A stretch of 64,000 nucleotides of DNA, taken from the NCBI RefSeq assembly GCF_001280085.1, contig NZ_LGED01000046.1, positions 107,004 through 171,003 on the forward strand, written 5' to 3'. Positions 34,938 through 43,678 of this stretch are shown here, one piece after another. The notes beneath the pieces were generated by a model that saw only the letters and a list, made by a program, of their open reading frames with translations, was not told where the DNA came from and did no database searches. Source of the DNA: Saccharothrix sp. NRRL B-16348 (GTDB lineage: Bacteria > Actinomycetota > Actinomycetes > Mycobacteriales > Pseudonocardiaceae). A program made the position numbers and the translations under genes. Every line of letters begins with the position of its first letter. Position 1 is the stretch's first letter.

Positions 34938-36998
34938 ATGAGCTGGTTGGACGTTGTGCCGGTCGCGCTCGTCACCGCGGCGTGGCTGGTCGGTCCGGGT
35001 GCGGCGCTCTCGTACGCGATCGGCCTGCGCGGGCTGTCGGCCTGGGGCATGGCGCCGACGCTGAGCATGCTCATCGTGCCGATCACCGCGGTGCTGGCGG
35101 ACAAGCTCGGCGTGCGGTGGTCGCCGGTCGTCGTGCTGGTCGCCACGGCCGTGGTCGTCGCGCTCGCCGTGGCCGTGTCGCTGCTGCTGCGCCGGATCGC
35201 GCCACCACGTCGGACGGACCCGCGCCGGGTGCTGGCCGGCGCGGCCCTCGGCCTGCTGCCCGCGTTCGCGATCGGCTGGTACGTGATGGTCGAGGGCATG
35301 GGAGAGCCCGACCAGCTGTCCCAGACCTACGACGCGATCTTCCACTACAGCGCGCTCTCCCACATCCTCGACTCCGGCAACGCCTCGTCCATGGCGATGG
35401 GCACGCTGGGCAACGTCGCCACCCCGACCACGTTCTACCCGGCGGGCTGGCACGGGCTGACGTCGCTGGTCGTGCTGAGCACGGGCGTGCCGATCGCGGT
35501 CGCCGCGAACGTCGTCGCGGGCGTCATCGCGATGCTCGTGTGGCCGTTGAGCTGCATGGTGCTGGTGCGCCAGCTCATCGGCCGGTCGACCGCCGCCATG
35601 GCGGTGACCGGCGCGGTCAGCGTCGCGTTCACCGCGTTCCCGTGGGGCCTGCTCGGCTTCGGCGTGCTGTGGCCGAACCTGCTCGGCATCGCCATGGCGC
35701 CCGCCGGCGTCGCCATGGTGCTCGCCGCCACGTCGTTGGCCAGGGAGGACGTCATCGGCAGGCGCCGCGCCATGGCGCTGGCCCCGCTGGTGGTCGTGGC
35801 CTGCGCGTTCGCCCACCCGAACACCGTGTTCAGCCTGATCGTGGTGTGCCTGTTCCCGATCGCCACCAGCATCCTGCGGTGGGCGCTGCGGCTGCGTCGT
35901 GCCGGCCGAACCGGCCGCGCGGTGACCGGAGTGTCGGCCGCCGCGCTGCTCTTCCTGGGCGCGTGGGGGTACGTGGCGCGCGCGCCGATGTTCGCCGAGG
36001 TGCGCAGCCACGTCTGGCCGCCGTTCGAGACGCCTGCCCGCGCGGTCGGCGAGGCGCTGCTCAGCGCGCCGAACGGCAAGCCCGCGCTGTGGGCGCTGTC
36101 CCTGGTGGCGGTCATCGGCGCCGTGGTGGCGTGGCGGCTGCGGACCAGCCGGTGGCTGGTGGCGGCGTTCGCCGGCACCGCGTTCCTCTACGTGGTGACG
36201 GCCTCGATCAACCGGCCGAGCACCCAGTTCATCACCGGCTACTGGTACAACGACTCGTTCCGGCTCGCCGCGATGCTGCCGCTCACCGCCGTGCCGCTCG
36301 CCGTGCTCGGCATCACGCGGCTGGCCGACCAGCTGGGCGCGCTGCTCGCCAAGGCGCCCGCGCCGGCGGCGACCGTGCCGCCCGGGATGGTGGTGGCGGG
36401 CGCCGACCAGCCCGAGGGCGCCGAACCCGCGGGCCGCCGGTCCCTGCTGCGCACGCCGACCGTGCTGAGCCTGGTGGTGCTGCTCGCGATGGCGCCGCTG
36501 ACCAAGTTCTTCTACGTCGGCACCAACACGGCCATCGTGGCCGGGACGTACGCGATCGAGCCCGTGCCGCAGAACAGCACGCTGGTCGACCGGACCGAGC
36601 AGGCGTTCCTGGACGACCTCGAGGCCAAGCTGCCCGAGGACGCCCTGGTGGCCAACAACCCGTGGGACGGCAGCACGGTGATGCTCGCCGAGGTGGGCCG
36701 CCGGGCGCTGTTCCCGCACGCCAACATCCCGTGGAGCGACGACCAGAAGTACCTGGCGGCGAACCTGGACGAGGCGGGCCGCGACCCGGAGGTGTGCCGG
36801 GCGGCCGATCGGCTGGGCGTGCACCACCTGCTGATGGCCAACCGGACGTTCTGGCCGCACGACGCGCGCAACCTGGACTACCCGGGGCTGCGGGTCTCGG
36901 CCTCGGACCCGGCGTTCGAGCTGCTGGCCCAGGCGGGCACCGTCAAGCTGTACCGGTTGGCCGCGTGCGACGCCGGGCAGACGGTGACGTCCCGCTGA
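34938..36998 (+). CDS. Large polytopic membrane protein (DUF6541-like; possible GT-C glycosyltransferase)
   Basis: A 686-residue protein with about 12-14 hydrophobic segments starting MSWLDVVPVALVTAAWLVGP. An extracytoplasmic loop early on contains MGEPDQLSQTYDAIFHYSAL with acidic and aromatic residues as in GT-C enzymes, and TGYWYNDSFRLAAMLPL is a family hallmark. The C-terminal roughly 170 residues are soluble (ANNPWDGSTVMLAEVGRRAL). It resembles DUF6541 proteins by memory. Its length and its position beside galactan genes are like Rv3779 (666 aa), the proposed galactosamine transferase of arabinogalactan. A GT-C role using a polyprenyl-phosphate sugar is inferred. The ATG at 34938 follows AGCAGGG. 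It is divergent from glf. Confidence 0.65.
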   Translation: MSWLDVVPVALVTAAWLVGPGAALSYAIGLRGLSAWGMAPTLSMLIVPITAVLADKLGVRWSPVVVLVATAVVVALAVAVSLLLRRIAPPRRTDPRRVLAGAALGLLPAFAIGWYVMVEGMGEPDQLSQTYDAIFHYSALSHILDSGNASSMAMGTLGNVATPTTFYPAGWHGLTSLVVLSTGVPIAVAANVVAGVIAMLVWPLSCMVLVRQLIGRSTAAMAVTGAVSVAFTAFPWGLLGFGVLWPNLLGIAMAPAGVAMVLAATSLAREDVIGRRRAMALAPLVVVACAFAHPNTVFSLIVVCLFPIATSILRWALRLRRAGRTGRAVTGVSAAALLFLGAWGYVARAPMFAEVRSHVWPPFETPARAVGEALLSAPNGKPALWALSLVAVIGAVVAWRLRTSRWLVAAFAGTAFLYVVTASINRPSTQFITGYWYNDSFRLAAMLPLTAVPLAVLGITRLADQLGALLAKAPAPAATVPPGMVVAGADQPEGAEPAGRRSLLRTPTVLSLVVLLAMAPLTKFFYVGTNTAIVAGTYAIEPVPQNSTLVDRTEQAFLDDLEAKLPEDALVANNPWDGSTVMLAEVGRRALFPHANIPWSDDQKYLAANLDEAGRDPEVCRAADRLGVHHLLMANRTFWPHDARNLDYPGLRVSASDPAFELLAQAGTVKLYRLAACDAGQTVTSR

Positions 36999-37021
36999 AC
37001 GCCGCACCGCTGAACGCCGCA
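36992..37021. repeat. Two tandem copies of a 15 bp unit across the stop codon
   Basis: CCGCTGAACGCCGCA occurs twice in a row (36992-37006, 37007-37021). The first copy includes the TGA stop of the large membrane protein. Confidence 0.7.
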
Positions 37022-37083
37022 CCGCGGACCGCAGCCGGACCCGGTCGGGCGACGGCGCGACCCGGCCCCCTACCGTGTGCCGG

Positions 37084-38385
37084 GTGTCGACCTCGATGAC
37101 CCTTCGGCGGTTCTTCAGCCCGTCCGTGCAGATGGCCGTGGGCCTGGGCGTGTTCGGGCTGGCCGGGTACCTGTTCGTGGCGCTGACGGGTCACACGCTG
37201 ACCACCGACCAGGCCAACCTGGCGGTGACCTTGTACTTCGTGGTCAACGTGATCGGGCCGGGCATCTTCGCCGCACTTGAGCAGGTGACCAGCCGCGCCG
37301 TCGCCTCCGGGCAGCCCATCCGGTCGGTGGTCCGCCGGGTGTGCGCGTCGGGCGGGAGCCTGGCCGCGGTGGTCGTCGCCGTGCTCCTGCTGCTCTCGCC
37401 GTTCGCGGTCGACCGCACGCTCGGCGGCGACTGGGCGCTGTTCGCGGAGGTGCTGGCGACACCGGCGCTGATCGCCGCGCTGAGCGTCGTGCGCGGTCTG
37501 CTCGCCGGTCTGCAGCGGTTCAGCGGCTACGCGATGACGCTGACCGTCGAGGGCGGCGTGCGGCTCGGGCTGTGCGGGCTGCTGGTCGTGCTGCAGGCGT
37601 CCGAGGCGTGGCTGTTCGGGCTCGCCTACCTGGGCGGATCGGTGCTCGCCACGCTGGTGGGGCTCCTCTGGCTGCCGAAGGCGCGGTCCGCGTCGACGTC
37701 GCCGGCGGCCGTCGTGCCACCGATGGGCAAGGCGCTCGCCGCGCTGGCGGCGGCCACGCTGCTCTCCCAGCTGCTGCCCAACCTGGCGCCGCTCGCGGTC
37801 AACTCCCGGCTGCCGCTGGACAGCGTGGTGGCGCTGGCGTTCGGCCAGGCCGTGGTGGTCGCCCGCATCCCGCTGCTGCTGCTCTACCCGATCCAGACGA
37901 TGCTGCTGCCGAGCCTGACCGCGGCGGCCGCGAAGGGCGACCACGGGTTCGTCACGCGGCGGATCAAGCTCGCGCTCGCCGTGCTCTGCGGGCTCGGCAT
38001 GGTGTACGCCGTGGTGTTCACGCTGGTGGGGCCGTGGGTGCTGCGCACGTTCATGGGCACGAAGGTCGATCCGGCCACCGTGGTCACGATGCTGCTCGCG
38101 GTCAGCACGGTCATCCTCATCGGGGCGTTCGTGGCGCAGCCCGCGCTGGTCGCGTTGGGTCGCGACAAGACCATCACGCTCGGTTGGGCGGTCGGCTCGG
38201 CGGCCACGCTGGCGATGGTCACCCTGCCGGGTGACCCGCCGTTCATCGCGGCGTTGGCGCAGACCGTCGGCCCGTTGCTGACCCTGCTGGTGATGCTGCT
38301 GGGGCTGAGGGCCGCGCTCCGCCGGGCGTCCACGGGCGTCACCGCCGAGCCGGCGGACGACCGGCGGACCACCGAGGCGTCGTGA
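37084..38385 (+). CDS. MOP superfamily flippase (Wzx/MATE-like)
   Basis: A 433-residue membrane protein with about 12-14 helices and the conserved N-terminal arrangement of polysaccharide flippases (LRRFFSPSVQMAVGLGVFGL, NVIGPGIFAALEQVTSRAVA). The inner half-repeat LLLLYPIQTMLLPSLTAAAA is typical of MOP exporters. It would flip a lipid-linked sugar or oligosaccharide. The start is GTG at 37084; the ATG at 37096 is also possible. It lies 85 bp after the large membrane protein gene, probably in the same operon, and converges with the GT2/DUF2304/GT2 operon across a hairpin. Confidence 0.78.
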   Translation: MSTSMTLRRFFSPSVQMAVGLGVFGLAGYLFVALTGHTLTTDQANLAVTLYFVVNVIGPGIFAALEQVTSRAVASGQPIRSVVRRVCASGGSLAAVVVAVLLLLSPFAVDRTLGGDWALFAEVLATPALIAALSVVRGLLAGLQRFSGYAMTLTVEGGVRLGLCGLLVVLQASEAWLFGLAYLGGSVLATLVGLLWLPKARSASTSPAAVVPPMGKALAALAAATLLSQLLPNLAPLAVNSRLPLDSVVALAFGQAVVVARIPLLLLYPIQTMLLPSLTAAAAKGDHGFVTRRIKLALAVLCGLGMVYAVVFTLVGPWVLRTFMGTKVDPATVVTMLLAVSTVILIGAFVAQPALVALGRDKTITLGWAVGSAATLAMVTLPGDPPFIAALAQTVGPLLTLLVMLLGLRAALRRASTGVTAEPADDRRTTEAS

Positions 38386-38420
38386 GCTGCTGAGACCCTG
38401 GGTCTCGCTCGAAGGGTGAC

Positions 38421-38451
38421 ACCGGGCGGCCGGGCACGGGGCCCGGCCGGT
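38421..38451. terminator. Bidirectional hairpin between convergent flippase and GT2 genes
   Basis: Pairing ACCGG..GGCCGGGC with GCCCGGCC..GGT around a short loop, 35 bp after the flippase stop and immediately after the GT2 stop (38455) on the other strand. A smaller GAGACCC/GGGTCTC stem lies just upstream. Confidence 0.5.
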
Positions 38452-38454
38452 GGT

Positions 38455-39342
38455 TCACACCCGGCGGATCGCCCGTCCGGCCAGCGACTTGGCCAGCTTC
38501 AGGTCGAGCGACACGGCGGCGTCGAGCGCCGACTTGGTGATGTGGCCGCGGCAGAGCAGGTGCAGCCGCGCGGCGCGCGCTGCCTTGTGCCAGCCGGCCG
38601 CGCTGAGCTGCTTGGCCGCTGCGGCGTAGTACCGCTGCTCCTCCTCGAACCGCCGCTCGCTGTGGGCGCCGATCGACGAGTGGCTCGCCGCGTGCCTGCG
38701 GTAGCGGAACACCGGCGTCGGGTCCAAGGCCAGCGTGCCGCCGCCGATGAGCATGTCGATGGACCACGCCAGGTCGGCGATCGAGCCGAACTCGCCGAGC
38801 CGCGTGATCCTGGGCACGGCGTCGTTGCGGAACGCCATGGCCGGCACGTACAGCCAGTTGCCGTTCATCAGGCTCTGCGCGGCGGCCGGGCCGTCCAGCT
38901 CGCGCTCCTTCCACGCCGACCGGGCGGCCACCCGCTTGATCTTGTCGGCCAGGCTGTCGGTCGGCCGGCTCTCGCCGTCGACCACGATCACGCCGGGGTG
39001 CACCATGACGGCGTCCGGGTACCGCTTGAACGCGTCGAGCACGACCTCGACGTACCGGGGCTCCAACGCGTCGTCGGCGCCCATGACGACGAGGTACTCC
39101 TCCTTGCCCAGCGTCATGCACTTGCACACGTTGCCGGTGGCGCCGAGGTTGCGCTCGTTGCGCACGTACTCGATGCGCGGGTCGCCCAGCCCGCGCACGT
39201 ACTCCTCCGCCGTCGTGTCCGGGTACCGGTCGTCGACGATGGTCAGCCGCCACTGGTCACTGGTCTGCTTGCGGACGCTGTCCACCAGCTCGATCAGGAA
39301 CCGCGGGTCCAGGTAGTAGGGGACGACGAAGTGGATGCTCAT
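38455..39342 (-). CDS. GT2 family glycosyltransferase
   Basis: A 295-residue GT-A enzyme: N-terminal VVPYYLDPRFLIELVDSV, the nucleotide-binding LTIVDDRYPDTT, NLGATGNVCKCM, and the metal site VVMGADDALEP (DxD-like ADD). The C-terminal helical part has RYRRHAASHSS. No membrane helices are evident, so it would act at the cytoplasmic face on a lipid-linked acceptor. Its ATG overlaps the TGA of the DUF2304 gene (ATGA at 39339-39342), so the two are translationally coupled; GGAG lies five bases before the start. The sugar and acceptor are unknown. Confidence 0.8.
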   Translation of the reverse strand: MSIHFVVPYYLDPRFLIELVDSVRKQTSDQWRLTIVDDRYPDTTAEEYVRGLGDPRIEYVRNERNLGATGNVCKCMTLGKEEYLVVMGADDALEPRYVEVVLDAFKRYPDAVMVHPGVIVVDGESRPTDSLADKIKRVAARSAWKERELDGPAAAQSLMNGNWLYVPAMAFRNDAVPRITRLGEFGSIADLAWSIDMLIGGGTLALDPTPVFRYRRHAASHSSIGAHSERRFEEEQRYYAAAAKQLSAAGWHKAARAARLHLLCRGHITKSALDAAVSLDLKLAKSLAGRAIRRV

Positions 39343-39707
39343 GAACGCTCCGCACCTGCAGGACCTTGACCAGCGGAAACCGGGGGCTCGGCCTGGCGCA
39401 GGGCGATCGCCCGCGCCAGCCGCGCGTACCGCAGCTCCAGCTCCTTGAACCTCAGGTAGGCGTTCAGGGTGGTGAACGTGAACACCACGACCAGCGCGTA
39501 CAGCAAGAGGTCGGTGCCGCGGCCGACGCCGAGCCACCCGGCCACCACGGTCACGTCACCCGGGCGCAGCACCGCGTAGATGCCGAACACCACGAACAAC
39601 ATGAACGCGAGCTTCACGCTCGCCGCCGATTTGGTGGTTCCGCGTTTGCGCAGGAACAGCAGCAGGACGGCGAACGAGAACACGACCAGGATGTACTGGA
39701 TCAGCAT
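39339..39707 (-). CDS. DUF2304 small membrane protein (GacJ-like partner)
   Basis: A 122-residue protein with three hydrophobic helices (MLIQYILVVFSFAVLLLFL, KLAFMLFVVFGIYAVL, GTDLLLYALVVVFTFTTLNA) and a C-terminal amphipathic helix RFKELELRYARLARAIALRQ. This matches DUF2304, whose member GacJ in streptococci binds and stimulates the polyprenyl-phosphate-sugar synthase GacI. Here it sits between two GT2 genes, starting 2 bp after the upstream GT2 stop and overlapping the downstream GT2 start, consistent with a physical partner role for the GT2 at 39710. Confidence 0.82.
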   Translation of the reverse strand: MLIQYILVVFSFAVLLLFLRKRGTTKSAASVKLAFMLFVVFGIYAVLRPGDVTVVAGWLGVGRGTDLLLYALVVVFTFTTLNAYLRFKELELRYARLARAIALRQAEPPVSAGQGPAGAERS

Positions 39708-39709
39708 GA

Positions 39710-40396
39710 TCAGTGCGCCTTGCTCTTGAGCATCGTGTCGAACAGGATGTTCACGCCGTTGATGAGCGACTGGCCCTTGGCCATCGAGTACTCGGTGTAG
39801 AGAATCGTCACCGGCTCCTCGGCCACCCGCCACTTGTGGTGGTCGATCATCTCCACGATCTCCGACGCGTGGCCCATGCCGTTCAACGTGATGTTGATCT
39901 GCTCGGCGACCGCGCGGTTGAACACCCGCAGCCCGTTGTGGGCGTCGGTAAGCCCGAGCTTGCGCGTCCGGCGGCTCAGCATCACGACCGTCTTGAGCAC
40001 CACCCGCTTGATCCACGGGATGTGCGCCGTGTCACCGTGGAACCGGGTGCCGACGATGATGTCGAGCGGCTCGGACCGCAGGCGCTCCAGCATCGACAGC
40101 ACGTCCTCGACGCGGTGCTGGCCGTCGGCGTCGAACGTCACGAAGTACTCGGCGCCGGGCTGCTTGCGCGCGTACTCGATGCCGGTCTGGATCGCCGCGC
40201 CCTGACCCAGGTTCACCGGGTGTTGCACCAGGTGGGCGCCGCCGGCCTTGATTCCGGCCGCGGAGTCGTCGCGGCTGCCGTCGTCCACGCACACGATATT
40301 GGGGAACGTCTGCCGCGCGTGCCGCACGACGTCCTCGATGACCTGTCCCTCGTTGTAGACCGGGACGACGAGCCACACTTCCGACCAGTCGGTCAC
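39710..40396 (-). CDS. GT2 polyprenyl-phosphate sugar synthase (DPM1/GacI/PpgS-like)
   Basis: A 228-residue GT2 enzyme of the dolichyl-phosphate mannosyltransferase group: VWLVVPVYNEGQVIEDVV, IVCVDDGSRDDSAAG, HPVNLGQGAAIQTGIEYA, the metal-binding TFDADGQHRVEDV (DAD) and VGTRFHGDTAHIPWIKR. Such enzymes make polyprenyl-phosphate-linked mannose, glucose, GlcNAc or GalNAc. Having no membrane helices of its own, it likely depends on the DUF2304 protein that follows. The GTG at 40394-40396 has GGAG seven bases upstream; sequence upstream in frame is not protein-like. Which sugar it transfers is not decided by the sequence. Confidence 0.83.
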   Translation of the reverse strand: MTDWSEVWLVVPVYNEGQVIEDVVRHARQTFPNIVCVDDGSRDDSAAGIKAGGAHLVQHPVNLGQGAAIQTGIEYARKQPGAEYFVTFDADGQHRVEDVLSMLERLRSEPLDIIVGTRFHGDTAHIPWIKRVVLKTVVMLSRRTRKLGLTDAHNGLRVFNRAVAEQINITLNGMGHASEIVEMIDHHKWRVAEEPVTILYTEYSMAKGQSLINGVNILFDTMLKSKAH

Positions 40397-40563
40397 AAGA
40401 GGTCTCCAGATACCACTGCAAGATGGACGAAGGTGGCTCGAAGAGTACTGCAACCCCGGACATCTACACTGCCTCGGGTACGCCCAGCCGCCGCACGACA
40501 AGTGTTCGCAGTCGACGCCGCGCGCGGCCGTGCTGGCGCTTCCCAAACTCGGAGAGGATTTCG

Positions 40564-41586
40564 ATGGTTGGTGTGGCCGTCATCGGTGCCGGTTACTGGG
40601 GGCCGAACCTGGTGCGCAACGTCCAGGCGACCCCGGAACTACGGCTGACCGCGTTGTGCGACCTCGACGTCGAGCGCGCGCGCAACGTCCTGGGCCGGTA
40701 CAGCACCGTGAGGGCGACGTCATCCCTCGACGAGGTGCTGGCCGACCCCGAGGTCGAGGCGGTGGCGGTGGCCACCCCGGCGGCCACCCACCTGCGGGTC
40801 GCGCTCGCCGCGCTCGAGGCGGGCAAGCACGTGCTCGTCGAGAAGCCGCTGGCCTCGTCGTACGCGGACGGGTTGAAGCTGGTCACGGCCGCCGAGGAGC
40901 GCGGCCTGACGCTGATGCTCGACCACACGTTCTGCTACACGCCGGTGGTGCGCAGGCTGCGCGAGCTGGTGCGCGGCGGTGAGCTGGGCGACATCCAGTA
41001 CATCGACTCGGTGCGCATCAACCTGGGCCTGGTCCAGCCGGACATCGACGTGCTGTGGGACCTCGCGCCCCACGACCTGTCGATCCTGGACTCGATCCTG
41101 CCCGAGGGCGTGCACCCGGTGGCGGTCGCGGCGCACGGGTCGGACCCGGCGGGCGTCGGCCGCGCCTGCGTGGCGTACATGTCGGTGCAGCTGTCCAACG
41201 GCTCCATCGCGCACGCGCACGTGAACTGGCTGTCCCCCACCAAGATCCGCACGATGATCGTCGGCGGCTCCGACAAGACGGCCGTGTGGAACGACCTCGA
41301 CCCGACGCAGCCGCTCGCCGTCTACGACCGCGGCATCGAGCGGGACGACGAGAGCGTGCGCGTCTCCTACCGCATCGGCGACATGGTCGCGCCCGCCCTG
41401 CCGGGCGGCGAGGCGCTGCGCGGAGTAATGGCGGAGTTCGCCGCCGCGATCATCGAGAAGCGGGCGCCGCTGACCGACGGGCGCTCGGGCCTCCGGGTCC
41501 TGGCCCAGTTGGAGGCGGCGTCGGCCAGCCTTGCCGCCGGTGGCACGTTCGTGCCGCTGACGGACGTGAACGGAGGAGCTCTCTGA
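40564..41586 (+). CDS. Gfo/Idh/MocA family sugar-nucleotide oxidoreductase (WlbA/WbpB-like)
   Basis: A 340-residue NAD-dependent oxidoreductase. The Rossmann start VGVAVIGAGYWGPNLVRNV and the catalytic EKPLASSYADG (Glu-Lys-Pro) are clear, with DHTFCYTPVVRRLREL and the C-terminal sheet HVNWLSPTKIRTMIVGG. In Wlb/Wbp pathways this family oxidises C3 of UDP-GlcNAcA to a keto sugar for transamination. First gene of a six-gene operon; GGAGAGGA precedes the ATG at 40564. Its TGA overlaps the next ATG (TGATG). No UDP-sugar 6-dehydrogenase is present, so a uronic acid substrate would need an outside enzyme. Confidence 0.8.
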   Translation: MVGVAVIGAGYWGPNLVRNVQATPELRLTALCDLDVERARNVLGRYSTVRATSSLDEVLADPEVEAVAVATPAATHLRVALAALEAGKHVLVEKPLASSYADGLKLVTAAEERGLTLMLDHTFCYTPVVRRLRELVRGGELGDIQYIDSVRINLGLVQPDIDVLWDLAPHDLSILDSILPEGVHPVAVAAHGSDPAGVGRACVAYMSVQLSNGSIAHAHVNWLSPTKIRTMIVGGSDKTAVWNDLDPTQPLAVYDRGIERDDESVRVSYRIGDMVAPALPGGEALRGVMAEFAAAIIEKRAPLTDGRSGLRVLAQLEAASASLAAGGTFVPLTDVNGGAL

Positions 41587-42548
41587 TGGACCTGACCGAC
41601 CAGCGCGCCGTGGTGACCGGCGGCGCCGGCACGATCGGCTCGCACGTCGTCGACCAGCTGCTGGCCGCGGGCGCGCGCGAGGTCGTCGTGATCGACGACC
41701 TGAGCCGCGGCCGGGTGGAGAACCTGGCCGACGCCCTGGCGCAGGCACCGGACAAGGTCAAGCTCGTCGAGGGCGACATCCGCGACATCCCCCTCGTCAA
41801 GCAGACGATCGCGGGCGCGGACGTCGTGTTCCACCTCGCCGCGCTGCGCATCACCCGCTGCGCCGCCGAGCCGCGCGTGGCGCTGGAAGTGCTGGTCGAC
41901 GGCACCTTCAACATCATCGAGGCCTCGGTCGAGGCGGACGTGAAGAAGGTCATCGCCTCGTCCACGGCGTCGGTCTACGGGCTCGCCGAGGAGTTCCCGA
42001 CCACGGAGCGTCACCACCCGTACAACAACGACACGTTCTACGGCGCCGCCAAGGCGTTCAACGAGGGCATGCTGCGCAGCTTCAAGGCGATGAGCGACCT
42101 CGACTACGTGGCGCTGCGCTACTTCAACGTGTACGGCCCGCGCATGGACGCGCACGGCAAGTACACGGAGGTGCTGATCCGCTGGATGGAGCGGATCGAG
42201 GCCGGTGAGCCGCCGCTGGTCCTCGGCGACGGCAAGGCGACGATGGACTTCGTGGACGTGCGCGACATCGCCCGCGCCAACATCCTGGCCGCGCAGGCGG
42301 ACGTCACCGACACCGTCTACAACATCGCGACCTCGACCGAGACGTCGCTGCTGGAGCTGGCCGAGGCCCTCCAGCGGGTGATGGGGTCCACCCAGCCGCT
42401 GGAGTTCGGCCCGGCGCGTTCGGTGAACTCGGTCACGCGCCGCCTCGCCGACATCAGCGCCGCCGAGCGCGACCTCGGCTGGAAGCCGACCATCTCGCTG
42501 GACGAGGGTCTGGCGGACCTGGTCACGTGGTGGAGGGCGCAGCGATGA
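41586..42548 (+). CDS. NAD-dependent epimerase/dehydratase
   Basis: A 320-residue extended SDR enzyme. It has the GGAGTIGSHVVDQLL nucleotide loop, DDLSRGRVENL, the catalytic triad as SSTASVYG plus YGAAK (Tyr-x3-Lys), and RYFNVYGPRMD. It could be a UDP-GlcNAc 4-epimerase or 4,6-dehydratase-type enzyme of amino-sugar synthesis; sequence alone does not decide. Its ATG overlaps the previous stop by one base and its own TGA overlaps the next ATG (ATGA). Confidence 0.8.
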   Translation: MDLTDQRAVVTGGAGTIGSHVVDQLLAAGAREVVVIDDLSRGRVENLADALAQAPDKVKLVEGDIRDIPLVKQTIAGADVVFHLAALRITRCAAEPRVALEVLVDGTFNIIEASVEADVKKVIASSTASVYGLAEEFPTTERHHPYNNDTFYGAAKAFNEGMLRSFKAMSDLDYVALRYFNVYGPRMDAHGKYTEVLIRWMERIEAGEPPLVLGDGKATMDFVDVRDIARANILAAQADVTDTVYNIATSTETSLLELAEALQRVMGSTQPLEFGPARSVNSVTRRLADISAAERDLGWKPTISLDEGLADLVTWWRAQR

Positions 42549-43678
42549 TCCCGGTGATCCGGCCGTTCCTCGGCGAGGAGGAGGCCCTGGCCGCGGCCGA
42601 GGTCGTCCGCTCCGGCTGGGTGGCGCAGGGACCGCGGGTCGCCGCGTTCGAGCAGGCGTTCGCCGAGTCGGCGGGCGCCGCGCAGGGCATCGCGGTGTCG
42701 AACTGCACCACCGGCCTGCACTTGTCGCTGCACCTGCTCGGCGTCGGCCCCGGCGACGAGGTCGTGGTGCCGTCGTTCTCGTTCATCGCGACCGCGAACG
42801 CGGTGAAGTACGTGGGCGCGACCCCCGTGTTCGCCGACGTCGACGCGGAGACCGGCAACGTCACGGCGGAGACCGTGGACGCCGCGGTCACGCCGCGCAC
42901 GGTGGCCGTGATCGCGGTGCACCAGGGTGGCGTGCCGTTCGACGTGGACTCGGTGCAGGCGCTGTGCGACAAGCGCGGCATCGCGCTGGTGCACGACTCG
43001 GCGTGCGCGGCGGGCTCCACCTACCGCGGCAAGCCGGTCAGCTCCGGCGCCGGGCTCGCCGCCTGGTCGTTCCACCCGCGCAAGCTGCTCACCACCGGTG
43101 AGGGCGGCATGGTCACCACCGAGAACGCCGAGTGGGCGACCCGGCTGCGCAAGCTGCGCGAGCACGGCATGAGCATGTCCGCCGCGGACCGCCACGCGGC
43201 CGGCGGCGTGAAGCTGGAGCAGTACGAAGAGGTCGGCTTCAACTTCCGGATGACCGACATGCAGGCCGCGGTGGGCCTGATCCAGCTGCGCAAGCTGCCC
43301 GACGTGATCGCCAAGCGGCGCGAGCTGGCCGGGCGCTACCACAAGCTGCTCGGCGAGCTGGACGGCCTGCGCTGCGTCGGCGACCCGGAGTACGGCACGA
43401 CCAACTACCAGTCGTTCTGGGTGGTGCTGCCGGACGCGTTCGAGGGCACCTCGGTGGACGTGCTGGCGGGCCTCGCCGAGCGCGGCGTGTCCGCCAGGCG
43501 GGGCATCATGGCCTCCCACCTGGAGCCGGCCTACGCCGACCAGCGGGACGTCGAGCTGCCCGTCACCGAGCACCTGACCAGGCGTTCGGTGATCCTGCCG
43601 CTGTTCCACCAGATGACCGAGGCCGAGCAGGACACCGTCGTCGGCGCGCTCGACGCGGTGCTCCGAGGGTCGAAGTGA
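42545..43678 (+). CDS. DegT/DnrJ/EryC1 family sugar aminotransferase (first)
   Basis: A 377-residue PLP aminotransferase of nucleotide sugars. Visible are the SGWVAQGPRVAAFEQAF start, SNCTTGLHLSLHLLG, the PLP Asp region VHDSACAAGS, and the Schiff-base lysine in SFHPRKLLTTGEGGM (about Lys180), with NFRMTDMQAAVGLIQLRKL near the dimer interface. It would aminate a 3- or 4-keto sugar nucleotide using glutamate. Coupled to its neighbours by ATGA and GTGA overlaps. It and the second DegT enzyme at 44379 are clearly different subfamilies, so two amino groups may be introduced. Confidence 0.85.
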   Translation: MIPVIRPFLGEEEALAAAEVVRSGWVAQGPRVAAFEQAFAESAGAAQGIAVSNCTTGLHLSLHLLGVGPGDEVVVPSFSFIATANAVKYVGATPVFADVDAETGNVTAETVDAAVTPRTVAVIAVHQGGVPFDVDSVQALCDKRGIALVHDSACAAGSTYRGKPVSSGAGLAAWSFHPRKLLTTGEGGMVTTENAEWATRLRKLREHGMSMSAADRHAAGGVKLEQYEEVGFNFRMTDMQAAVGLIQLRKLPDVIAKRRELAGRYHKLLGELDGLRCVGDPEYGTTNYQSFWVVLPDAFEGTSVDVLAGLAERGVSARRGIMASHLEPAYADQRDVELPVTEHLTRRSVILPLFHQMTEAEQDTVVGALDAVLRGSK

